This document shows, one piece after another, positions 1 to 6,108 of a stretch of 8,748 bases of DNA (positions within the stretch are counted from its first letter, which is position 1; each line of letters begins with the position of its first letter). Position numbers and translations under genes: made by a program. The stretch lies in assembly GCA_020201415.1 (NCBI GenBank), contig JAIVGW010000349.1:1-8748 (forward strand), given 5' to 3'. The stretch comes from Lentisphaerota bacterium. Its GTDB lineage: Bacteria; Verrucomicrobiota; Kiritimatiellia; JAAZAB01. Below the pieces are notes generated by a model. It was given only the letters and a program-made list of their open reading frames with translations, ran no database searches and had not been told where the DNA came from.

Positions 1-1
1 C

Positions 2-526
2 TGGCCGGGGCAGATTCCCGCCGGCGCCTGCAGCAGCGCATTGCTCACCGCCATGGATTTCCTGCCCACTTTCACCAGCCTGGCCGGCGGCCAGATACCG
101 ACCGACCGGGTTATCGACGGCAAGGACATAACCCCCCTGCTGCGCCAGATGCCCGGCGCGCGCTCGCCGCACGAGGCCCTGTTTTATTACCGCTCAAACC
201 ACCTGCACGCCGTGCGCAGCGGCTCCTGGAAAATGTTTGTCACCCGCAGTACGGGCACGGACAATGAAAAACTGCTGGAACTGTACAATCTCGACCAGGA
301 CATCGGCGAAACCACCAATGTGGCCGAAGCCCACCCGGAAATAGTGCAAAGCCTGCTGAAGTTGATTGAGGCCTGCCGCAAGGACTTGGGCGACGAACAT
401 ACCGGGACGCCGGCCGGCCCACAGGTGCGGCCGGTGGGGCGGGTGGACCAGCCGCGCACTCTGACGCAATACGACCCGGCCCACCCTTATATCCAGGCCG
501 AATACGACCTGGCCGACTGCGGCTAA
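2..526 (+). CDS. Sulfatase, C-terminal part (5' end outside window)
   Basis: This is the last ~174 residues of a type I sulfatase, an enzyme that hydrolyses sulfate esters, often on glycans. The reading frame is open from base 2, so the gene starts before the window. The ATG at 41 is only an internal Met: the preceding residues (WPGQIPAGA...) already match the family pattern, and TAMDFLPTFTSLAG is the typical helix following it. The visible part then has VIDGKDITPLL, a SPHEALFYYR segment and AVRSGSWKMFV, all typical of arylsulfatase C-terminal regions (Sulfatase_C-like), and an ELYNLDQDIGETTN motif. The catalytic formylglycine Cys/Ser motif and most metal ligands lie outside the window, so activity and substrate cannot be judged. 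It ends at TAA 524-526, 21 bp before the DUF401 gene, which suggests co-transcription. Family confidence is high; substrate is unknown. Confidence 0.9.
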   Translation, partial: WPGQIPAGACSSALLTAMDFLPTFTSLAGGQIPTDRVIDGKDITPLLRQMPGARSPHEALFYYRSNHLHAVRSGSWKMFVTRSTGTDNEKLLELYNLDQDIGETTNVAEAHPEIVQSLLKLIEACRKDLGDEHTGTPAGPQVRPVGRVDQPRTLTQYDPAHPYIQAEYDLADCG

Positions 527-547
527 AAGACATTTGGACCAAATCCA

Positions 548-1855
548 GTGATCTCAATAGAAGTCATCGATGCCATCCCGATGCTGGGCAAGCTGGCCAT
601 TTCACTCGGGTTGATCCTGCTGGCCAATCGCCTGCTGGGCAACTTGCCGGCCAGCGTGTTGCTGGGGACATTTACCTTGGGCGCACTGACCGGCCACACC
701 CTGCTCGCGGGCCTACGCATAGCGCTGGAGCGCCTTTGGAGCGTGGATAATTTCCTGCTGATAGCCGTGATTTTCCTGGTGGTCTGGCTATCGACGCAGA
801 TGTCCATGGCCGGCATCATGCGCGACATGGTGGAAACCATCCGGCGGCGGCTGGGCCGACGGCATGCCATGGCCGTGCTGCCGGCCGTGATCGGCTTCCT
901 GCCCATGCCCGGCGGCGCCATATTCTCCGCGCCGCTGGTGGACAGTTGCGACCAGACCGGCGCAACCGCTCCCATCCTAAAAGCGCGGGCAAATTACTGG
1001 TTCCGGCACGTCTGGGAATTCTGGTGGCCGCTATATCCGGGCATCTTGCTGGCCATGCATCTCACCGGGCTGGAAGTCTGGCAGGTCATGCTGGTGGGCC
1101 TGCCGCTTTCATGCGCCACCATTGCCGGCGGTTATATCTTCCTGCTGCGCCGCATCCGGCATGACATCCCTGAAAAAGTCGAGCGGGCCGCCGCGGAACC
1201 GCTCTACAGCCTCTGCCGCCCCATCTTCACCGTAATCGGCGGTTACACCGTGTTGCGCCTGCTGCTGGCCGCCGGACAAGGCCGATACCCCGCGCTGGCG
1301 GACATTAATCGCTACCTGCCGATGCTGTTCGGTATCCTGCTGGCCATGCTGGTCCTGGAGCGCTGGCGCCCCCTGCCGCGCTCAGCCTGGCGCGCCATTA
1401 TCTTTTCCAACAAAACCCTGCAACTGGCGCTGATTGTCGCCGCCGTGCGCGCCTATGGCGCCTTCATCGAAGCGCCGCTCCCGGACGGCACCGCGCCCAT
1501 CACGCTCATGCAGTTGGAAATGAAAAACTGGGGGATTCCCATGGTGGCCATGGTGATGCTGCTGCCTTTCATTGCCGGCCTCACCACGGGCTTGGCCGTG
1601 GGATTTGTCGGCGCCAGCTTCCCGGTGATCATCAGCATGCTGGGTCCGGAGCCACCGCTCAATCTGCTGATGGCCAGCGCCGCCCTGGCTTACGCCAGCG
1701 GGCATATGGGGCAAATGCTTTCACCGGTGCATGTCTGCCTCATCGTCACCAACGAGCATTTCCACACCGACCTCTACCACAGTCTGCGCGGATTACTCGG
1801 CCCCGCGGCCATGGTCATCGCCACGGCGCTGACGCTCTACTACATCATGACCTGA
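548..1855 (+). CDS. DUF401 family integral membrane protein (putative permease)
   Basis: This encodes a 435-residue polytopic inner-membrane protein. The hallmark segments are LPMPGG (about residues 118-123) and the aromatic stretch NYWFRHVWEFWWPLYP (149-164), which I recognise as DUF401 family signatures. About ten hydrophobic segments are visible, for example around 12-31, 35-55, 69-85, 108-130, 160-200, 255-275, 330-375 and 413-433. Arg-rich cytoplasmic loops (RRRLGRRH near 99-106, LLRRIRHD near 197) fit an inside-positive orientation. The function of the family is not established; relation to anion/organic-acid permeases is a reasonable inference. I chose the GTG at 548 because the frame opens just after the sulfatase stop and the next Met (581) would cut into the first hydrophobic region. 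No clear Shine-Dalgarno sequence precedes it. It is followed 14 bp later by the amidohydrolase gene. Confidence 0.85.
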   Translation: MISIEVIDAIPMLGKLAISLGLILLANRLLGNLPASVLLGTFTLGALTGHTLLAGLRIALERLWSVDNFLLIAVIFLVVWLSTQMSMAGIMRDMVETIRRRLGRRHAMAVLPAVIGFLPMPGGAIFSAPLVDSCDQTGATAPILKARANYWFRHVWEFWWPLYPGILLAMHLTGLEVWQVMLVGLPLSCATIAGGYIFLLRRIRHDIPEKVERAAAEPLYSLCRPIFTVIGGYTVLRLLLAAGQGRYPALADINRYLPMLFGILLAMLVLERWRPLPRSAWRAIIFSNKTLQLALIVAAVRAYGAFIEAPLPDGTAPITLMQLEMKNWGIPMVAMVMLLPFIAGLTTGLAVGFVGASFPVIISMLGPEPPLNLLMASAALAYASGHMGQMLSPVHVCLIVTNEHFHTDLYHSLRGLLGPAAMVIATALTLYYIMT

Positions 1856-1869
1856 TAAGTGCACAATAA

Positions 1870-2973
1870 ATGAGCGATTCGGCATCCATATTTTCAGGCG
1901 GCACGGCACGGCGGGCGCGGTTTCCAGTCATTGACGCCCATAACCATTTGTGGGGAGCATGGGACAATGTGGACCGGGCAGTCCGCGTCATGGATGAGGC
2001 GGGCGTCCTGTGCTATTGCGATCTGACCGCCAATGTACGCATCGTATGGGTGAACGGAGGGTACCGCGTGGCACCCGGCCGCTTCAAAGATTTCGTACAC
2101 CACGCGGCGGACCGATATACCGGCCGCTTCTATGGATTCACCACCGCGACGTTCACCCGGCCCCTCACCGAACCCCTGTTCAAGGATGCCGGCGCCTTTG
2201 TGGACGAGACCTTGGATATCCTGCGCGCGGATGTACGGCACGGCGCGCGGGGACTAAAACTGCTCAAGGAATTCGGCCTGCACTACCGCGACGGACAAGG
2301 CAGTCTGATTGCATGCGACGACAAACGCCTGTTCCCGGTATGGACCGAATGCGCGCGGCTCGGGATCCCGGTCCTCATCCATCAGGCCGATCCCATCGGC
2401 TTCTTCCAACCGCCGACGCCCGACAACGAACACTATGAAACGTTGAAGAAGTATCCTTCCTGGAGATTCCACGGCCCGAAATACCCGTCGTTCGAAATCC
2501 TGCAGCGAAACTACCGGAACCTCGTCCGCTCGCATCCGGCAACGACATTCCTGTTGCCACACTGTGCGAACTGGCCGGAGAACCTCGCCTATGTCGCCGG
2601 GCTGCTGGACGAATGCCCGAACGCCTTCATCGATTGCTCCGCCCGTATCGACGAGCTCGGCAAGCGGCCCGACGAGGCGCGGGACTTCCTGATCCGTTAT
2701 CGGGATCGGGTCTACTTCGGAACCGACATGCCGGCCTCAAACGGGATGTACGCCTGCTATTTCCGGTTCCTCGAGACCGACGACCGCGACATCATCCCGC
2801 CGGACTACGACGGCGCGTTTGGCCGGTACCGCTGGAAGATGACCGGGCTGGATCTGCCGAACGGCGTGCTGCGCGCCATCTACTATGAAAACGCCCTCCG
2901 GCTGATTCCCGGACTGGCCCGGGACCTGTCCGGCCGCATCCCGGAACAGCCGGATAATGATCATGCAACATAA
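1870..2973 (+). CDS. Amidohydrolase (amidohydro-related, TIM-barrel metal-dependent hydrolase)
   Basis: This is a 367-residue soluble protein of the amidohydrolase_2-like superfamily, metal-dependent hydrolases or decarboxylases with a TIM-barrel fold. The metal-binding pattern is visible: DAHNH (H24, H26) on strand 1, VLIHQADP (H171), LLPHCAN (H231) and FGTDMPAS (D286). LKLLKEFG (K130, K133) sits where some relatives have a conserved lysine. YYENALRLIPGL near the C-terminus is the usual barrel-closing helix with an Asn after the Glu. No signal peptide is visible, so it should be cytoplasmic. The start ATG lies 14 bp after the permease stop, with no convincing ribosome binding site, consistent with translation coupled to the upstream gene. 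Its neighbours suggest it processes a product released by the sulfatase or taken up by the permease (inference). Lactonase or decarboxylase activity is also possible; the substrate is not predictable. Confidence 0.85.
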   Translation: MSDSASIFSGGTARRARFPVIDAHNHLWGAWDNVDRAVRVMDEAGVLCYCDLTANVRIVWVNGGYRVAPGRFKDFVHHAADRYTGRFYGFTTATFTRPLTEPLFKDAGAFVDETLDILRADVRHGARGLKLLKEFGLHYRDGQGSLIACDDKRLFPVWTECARLGIPVLIHQADPIGFFQPPTPDNEHYETLKKYPSWRFHGPKYPSFEILQRNYRNLVRSHPATTFLLPHCANWPENLAYVAGLLDECPNAFIDCSARIDELGKRPDEARDFLIRYRDRVYFGTDMPASNGMYACYFRFLETDDRDIIPPDYDGAFGRYRWKMTGLDLPNGVLRAIYYENALRLIPGLARDLSGRIPEQPDNDHAT

Positions 2974-3068
2974 AAGCAGAAAAGGTAAGAGCAAAACGAT
3001 GCAGCGAAGATAGTTGTTCGGCCTGTAGGGCTAATGGAGTCTTGTCAGTGAAAATGAAAAGTTTATCC
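2974..3068. other. Convergent intergenic gap and apparent breakpoint
   Basis: This 95-bp gap lies between the ends of two convergent genes. It is AT-richer than the flanking coding DNA. I find no stem-loop with a T-run that would serve as a bidirectional terminator, and no similarity to the missing 3' part of the sialidase gene at 4133. Similarity between the two sialidase paralogues stops at about 3070, on the right edge of this gap. Confidence 0.5.
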
Positions 3069-3920
3069 TCATGCCAGCACGCCACCGGACATCAGGCACA
3101 GGTCGGGATCGACGCCATGCCCCACCAGCAGTTCGGGCGCGCTCCAACTGTGGCCATGATCCAGGGAACGGCATTGCGCCAGGGGCAGATTGCCGCCACG
3201 GCGCATCACGCACAGCAGGTTGCCGTCCGCCGTGCGACACAGGACCGGTTCGCAGAAACCGTCCCCCGGCACACCGTCGCGGAAATCGGCGATATTATTC
3301 ACGAACACCCAGGTGCGCCCGCGATCTTCCGAGGCCACCAGCACGGTGCGGTAAAAACTGTCGCCGTGATACTTGCACTGCATGGTTGCCAGCCAGCGGC
3401 CCTGATGTTCAACCAGGCAACGCCAAAACACCGGCCCCTGGCGTTGGGAAGCGCGCGCCACGGTTGGTCGGTAAAAATCCGGCAACGGTTGATAAAACTT
3501 ATACAGGGGATGATCCTCCGGGGGGAAATGCTCCGGCTCGGGATACCCCCGGGAAGCCACACGATCAATCAGCAGCGTCAGTTCATGCGGTCCGGTAAAA
3601 CTGGCGCCTCCATCATCGGAACGAAAATACGCGCCGACATATTCGCCGGGCCGGCGCTCGAAAGTGTAGATGTCCGGAGCCAGCACGGTACCGTCCGCGC
3701 CCTGCCCGATCATTTGCTCGCGGTGCGCCCGGCGCGGCTCGTCCTCCCAGGTCCGGCCGCCATCCCGCGAACGCAACCCATGGCGCTCGGCGAAATGCAC
3801 ATCCGGCTGCACATGATAAGTCAACAGCAGGTCACCGGACCGCAGCTTGAACAACTGCGGCTCGCGCACCGCGGCTTGCGTCACCACCGCATGCTCGCCC
3901 ACTTCAATCTTTAAGCGCAT
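3069..3920 (-). CDS. Sialidase-like BNR-repeat protein, C-terminally truncated paralogue
   Basis: This encodes 283 residues that align from end to end, without large gaps, with residues 1-285 of the 364-residue protein at 4133-5227, at roughly half identity by eye. Asp-box (BNR) motifs are SRDGGRTW, SDDGGASF, SEDRGRTW and SLDHGHSW. FCEPVLCRTADGNLLCVMRR carries a Glu-Arg pair placed like a sialidase active-site element. The protein stops (TGA 3069-3071) right after HGVDPDLCLMSGGVLA, where the paralogue continues with about 80 more residues. Lost are the fifth Asp box and the VYDQ segment, which holds a plausible nucleophilic Tyr. A full six-bladed propeller is therefore unlikely, and this is probably a decaying gene or a chimeric end. 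The start is ATG 3918-3920 with a GGGGAG ribosome site. No signal peptide is seen. Confidence 0.75.
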   Translation of the reverse strand: MRLKIEVGEHAVVTQAAVREPQLFKLRSGDLLLTYHVQPDVHFAERHGLRSRDGGRTWEDEPRRAHREQMIGQGADGTVLAPDIYTFERRPGEYVGAYFRSDDGGASFTGPHELTLLIDRVASRGYPEPEHFPPEDHPLYKFYQPLPDFYRPTVARASQRQGPVFWRCLVEHQGRWLATMQCKYHGDSFYRTVLVASEDRGRTWVFVNNIADFRDGVPGDGFCEPVLCRTADGNLLCVMRRGGNLPLAQCRSLDHGHSWSAPELLVGHGVDPDLCLMSGGVLA

Positions 3921-3929
3921 ATTATTGTG

Positions 3930-3935
3930 CTCCCC
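3930..3935 (-). promoter_or_regulatory. Ribosome binding site for truncated sialidase-like gene
   Basis: On the minus strand GGGGAG lies 9 nt before the ATG at 3920. It overlaps by two bases the CCATTG direct repeat bordering the 129-bp element, so the element inserted immediately upstream of this site and left it intact. Confidence 0.6.
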
Positions 3936-3939
3936 ATTG
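3934..3939. repeat. Direct repeat CCATTG, left flank of copy A
   Basis: This 6-bp CCATTG is repeated at 4069-4074, exactly flanking the 129-bp element. It is read as a target-site duplication. Confidence 0.65.
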
Positions 3940-4068
3940 AATTGCTTTCAAAACTCCGGACGGTTGCGACGAAGCGCAACCCTCCAGCATAAAACACAAC
4001 GGTTTTATTAATGTTTGGAGGGTTTTGCTTCGTCAAAACCGTTTGTGATATGACTTTTGAAACTGACG
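3940..4068 (+). mobile_element. 129-bp palindromic MITE-like element, copy A
   Basis: This non-coding 129-bp element matches, in opposite orientation and without gaps, the element at 5974-6102. Its ends are imperfect inverted repeats around the shared core TTTCAAAA. Inside are two strong hairpins: GGTTGCG (3962-3968) pairing with CGCAACC (3975-3981) over a 6-nt loop, and GGTTTTG (4021-4027) pairing with CAAAACC (4034-4040). They are flanked inwards by CCCTCCA (3980-3986) and TGGAGGG (4016-4022), which are also complementary, with 29 nt between them. A third, copy-specific hairpin lies in the centre (ATAAAAC 3989-3995 with GTTTTAT 4002-4008). The element is bordered by a perfect 6-bp direct repeat CCATTG (3934-3939 and 4069-4074). 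It carries no gene. It sits between the two sialidase-like genes, 19 nt before the start codon of the truncated one. Mobilisation would need a transposase supplied elsewhere (inference). Confidence 0.8.
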
Positions 4069-4074
4069 CCATTG
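4069..4074. repeat. Direct repeat CCATTG, right flank of copy A
   Basis: This is the partner of the repeat at 3934-3939. The 129-bp spacing between the two is identical to that of the CTAACG pair around copy B. Confidence 0.65.
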
Positions 4075-4132
4075 TTATAACGGCTTCACTCATATTCCAT
4101 GCTTTCCGCTGTTCGAATCAGTCAGACGCATT

Positions 4133-5227
4133 TTAACAGCGCGACACTTTGACGGTCAGGGCCCGGATGCTGCAATGCTCCGGCCGACGGCCGGCTTCCG
4201 GCGCATTGGAATCCACCTGGTCATAGACTATCAGCAGCCGCCCCGGCTCAATTTCCACCATGCCCATCTGGGCCGAACTGCGGCAGCTTCCGAGTTCGGT
4301 GCGGTAGCCCCAGGCCTGGCCGCAACCGTCCTCACTGAACATGAGGTGCAGTCCTGGCCGGCCGTAGGTACAGGCCAGCACGCCGTTGGACATCAGGCAA
4401 AGATCGGGATCAACGCCATGGGCCGGCAACTCCTCGGGCGGCGTCCAGGCCCGCCCGCCGTCAAGCGAGCGGCACTGGGCCATGTTTTTTTTCGCCACAC
4501 CGTGCCGCCGCATGACGCACAACAGGTTGCCGTCCGCCGTGCGACATAGCGCCGGCTCGCAGATGCCGTTACTCATCCGGTCATGCTCATAGGCAATGGT
4601 GGAAACAAAACGCCAAGTAAGCCCCTCATCCTCCGAAGCCGCCAGGATGCTGCGCTGGGCCACATCGCCGTGGAAGTACCCCTGCATGGCTACCAGCAGA
4701 CGGGCGTCATCTTCCAGGATATAGCGCCAGAACCCGAACCCGCGCCGGCAACTGGCCTTGGCCACCAACGGTTGATAATATGCAGGCACGGGACTGTAAA
4801 ATTTGTATTGAACGTGGTGTTCCTCGGGATAATGCCGGGTTGAAACCGGATAATCCCGACTGGCGGTGCGGGGAATGAATTGCCGCGATTCCAAGGGGCC
4901 CCGGAATCTCCGTCCGCCGTCTTCCGAGCGGTAATAAGTCCCCAGATAAACTCCGGGATGCTGCTCGAAGGCATCACGATCAAAAGTCAGCACCACGCCG
5001 TTTGCCAACTCGCCCCAGGCCATTTCCTTGTAATTGCGCGGCGGATCGTCCTGCCAGGTCCGGCCGTTATCGGATGAGCGCATGCCGACCCGCCGGGCAA
5101 AATGCATGTCGGGGTCCACGTGAAACGTCAACAGCAGATCGCCATTTTTCAGCTTCAACAAATGCGGGGCGCGCATGCCGGCGCGGGTGACCAGGCGTTC
5201 TGATTCCACAGTGATATGCAAAGCCAT
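4133..5227 (-). CDS. Sialidase-like BNR-repeat protein (full length)
   Basis: This 364-residue protein has a six-bladed-propeller sialidase/neuraminidase-like fold (BNR/Asp-box family). Asp boxes are SSDNGRTW (51-58), SEDGGRRF (101-108), SEDEGLTW (198-205), SLDGGRAW (254-261) and a variant SEDGCGQAW (298-306). Candidate active-site parts are an Arg near the N-terminus (MRAPHLLKLKNGDLLL), E224 in ICEPALCR, the Arg pair at 240-241, and Tyr in IVYDQ (about 335). Sialidases cleave terminal sialic acid, but many BNR proteins act on other sugars or have unknown roles, so activity is inferred. There is no signal peptide, which suggests it acts in the cytoplasm. The start ATG at 5227 has an AGAGGA site 5 nt upstream and lies 23 bp after the exporter stop, so the two are probably co-transcribed. 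The paralogue at 3069-3920 follows downstream, beyond a repeat element. Confidence 0.82.
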   Translation of the reverse strand: MALHITVESERLVTRAGMRAPHLLKLKNGDLLLTFHVDPDMHFARRVGMRSSDNGRTWQDDPPRNYKEMAWGELANGVVLTFDRDAFEQHPGVYLGTYYRSEDGGRRFRGPLESRQFIPRTASRDYPVSTRHYPEEHHVQYKFYSPVPAYYQPLVAKASCRRGFGFWRYILEDDARLLVAMQGYFHGDVAQRSILAASEDEGLTWRFVSTIAYEHDRMSNGICEPALCRTADGNLLCVMRRHGVAKKNMAQCRSLDGGRAWTPPEELPAHGVDPDLCLMSNGVLACTYGRPGLHLMFSEDGCGQAWGYRTELGSCRSSAQMGMVEIEPGRLLIVYDQVDSNAPEAGRRPEHCSIRALTVKVSRC

Positions 5228-5232
5228 ACCTG

Positions 5233-5238
5233 TCCTCT
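5233..5238 (-). promoter_or_regulatory. Ribosome binding site for full-length sialidase-like gene
   Basis: On the minus strand AGAGGA lies 5 nt before ATG 5227, supporting this start. It falls inside the 23-bp gap after the exporter gene. Confidence 0.6.
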
Positions 5239-5250
5239 TCTAAGAGTTTA

Positions 5251-5955
5251 CTACACCGCAAAATAATTCTTCAGGCCCCGGACAATATTCAGGAGTCCGG
5301 CAAACAGGATCAGCCCGTACACCGTAAGCAGAAAAGGGCGGACGCTGAACTTGCGCGCGGCGCGTGCGCCGATGATCGTGGCGGCAATAATCACGGGAGC
5401 CACGAGCAGGGACTGCACGAGCAGTTGCTCCGAAATGCCACGCTCACCGGCCATGACTACCGCCAGACGATAAATGCCCGCGCCCAGGAAAACGGCTTGC
5501 GCCGTTCCAACGGCCATGCGCGGATCATCCTCCTGCGAATACAGGTACATCACCACCGGCGGTCCGCCGCTGGAGAAGGCCCCGGAGAGCAAACCGCTGC
5601 ACATGCCGAAGACGGGCGCCAACAAAGATGGAATATGCCGTTTGACATGGGGCTTGCGCATCCTGTTAAAGGCAAAGAGCATCAGGACAACCCCCAGCAC
5701 GATCTGACTGACCGGCATGTCGCCGTAATTCAAGATGAAGCGGTAGCCCAGCGGCAATGTGATTAGCAGACCCGTGGGCAACGTAACTACGATCATGATT
5801 ACGGTGATCGACACGAACACACTGGCGCGTTCCATATCACGACCCGCCAGCGAGAGCATGGCCATGAAAGTGATGCCGAAACCGAAACCGCTGAAGCCCT
5901 GGGTAAAAGCCGCGCCGGCACCGATCAGCAACAATGCAATTAAACTAATATCCAT
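5251..5955 (-). CDS. TauE/SafE-type membrane exporter (sulfite/organosulfur anion export family)
   Basis: This 234-residue, highly hydrophobic protein shows the internal duplication typical of the TauE/SafE (DUF81) family. Gly-rich re-entrant motifs appear in each half: FTQGFSGFGFGI (about 17-28) and SGLLSGAFSSGGPP (about 120-133). About seven or eight membrane segments can be seen, with a basic loop RKPHVKRH between the halves. The family exports sulfite, sulfoacetate or related anions where studied, but many members are uncharacterised. Beside a sulfatase and glycan enzymes, an anion-export role is plausible (inference). The ATG at 5955 is preceded by no recognisable ribosome site. Only 18 nt separate it from copy B of the 129-bp element; if the element and one 6-bp repeat are removed, the upstream deacetylase stop would lie just 12 nt from this ATG. 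It is followed 23 bp later by the sialidase-like gene. Confidence 0.85.
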   Translation of the reverse strand: MDISLIALLLIGAGAAFTQGFSGFGFGITFMAMLSLAGRDMERASVFVSITVIMIVVTLPTGLLITLPLGYRFILNYGDMPVSQIVLGVVLMLFAFNRMRKPHVKRHIPSLLAPVFGMCSGLLSGAFSSGGPPVVMYLYSQEDDPRMAVGTAQAVFLGAGIYRLAVVMAGERGISEQLLVQSLLVAPVIIAATIIGARAARKFSVRPFLLTVYGLILFAGLLNIVRGLKNYFAV

Positions 5956-5967
5956 GAATAATGCAGA

Positions 5968-5973
5968 CTAACG
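5968..5973. repeat. Direct repeat CTAACG, left flank of copy B
   Basis: This 6-bp CTAACG is repeated at 6103-6108 on the other side of the 129-bp element. It is read as a target-site duplication. Confidence 0.65.
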
Positions 5974-6102
5974 ATTCAGTTTCAAAAGTCCAACTGGTAT
6001 CGGTTTTGACAAAGCAAAACCCTCCAAATATGAATAAAACCACTGCGTATTGCGCTGGAGGGTTGCGCGTCGTCGCAACCATCCGGACTTTTGGAAGCAA
6101 CT
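5974..6102 (-). mobile_element. 129-bp palindromic MITE-like element, copy B (inverted relative to copy A)
   Basis: This is the reverse-complement counterpart of 3940-4068, of equal length and clearly similar throughout. On the plus strand the AT-type hairpin comes first (GGTTTTG 6002-6008 with CAAAACC 6015-6021), then CCCTCCA (6020-6026), 29 nt, TGGAGGG (6056-6062) and the GC-type hairpin (GGTTGCG 6061-6067 with CGCAACC 6074-6080). The ends share the TTTCAAAAGTCC core (5981-5992; right end inverted with one mismatch). It is flanked by perfect CTAACG repeats. It lies between the deacetylase stop codon and the exporter start codon. The right CTAACG (6103-6108) contains the deacetylase TAG, so insertion happened exactly at the gene end without damaging it. 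It carries no transposase. A transcript-level role as terminator or processing site is possible from the hairpins. Confidence 0.8.
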
Positions 6103-6108
6103 CTAACG
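6103..6108. repeat. Direct repeat CTAACG, right flank of copy B
   Basis: This is the partner of 5968-5973. On the minus strand it reads CGTTAG and supplies the last Arg codon and the TAG stop of the deacetylase gene. Confidence 0.65.

Noticed and set aside
2974..3068. Terminator between the convergent genes
   Set aside because: I found no stem-loop followed by a T-run on either strand.
3042..3914. Long open frame on the plus strand (about 290 codons) opposite the truncated sialidase-like gene
   Set aside because: Its translation is low-complexity (His, Arg, Gln rich) with no recognisable family, while the opposite strand has clear Asp boxes and a paralogue. It is an antisense shadow in GC-rich DNA.
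3962..4040. Element hairpins as simple intrinsic terminators
   Set aside because: The stems are not followed by T-runs, and the same structure occurs in both orientations between genes. A transcript role is possible but termination by itself is unsupported.
3911..4093. Small minus-strand frame of 60 codons ahead of the truncated sialidase-like gene
   Set aside because: It is a translation through the palindromic repeat element and runs across the sialidase start; the repeat structure explains the sequence better.
4108..4130. GTTCGAATC, a match to the tRNA T-loop/B-box pattern
   Set aside because: The flanking bases do not form a proper T-stem and no acceptor, D or anticodon arms can be folded around it.
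4075..4132. Possible promoter (TATAAC on the minus strand) between the full-length sialidase-like gene and element copy A
   Set aside because: No acceptable -35 sequence lies at a suitable distance; a single -10-like hexamer is not enough.
3940..6102. CRISPR-like repeats
   Set aside because: Only two copies exist, far apart and inverted, with genes between them and palindromic transposon-like ends; there are no regular spacers.
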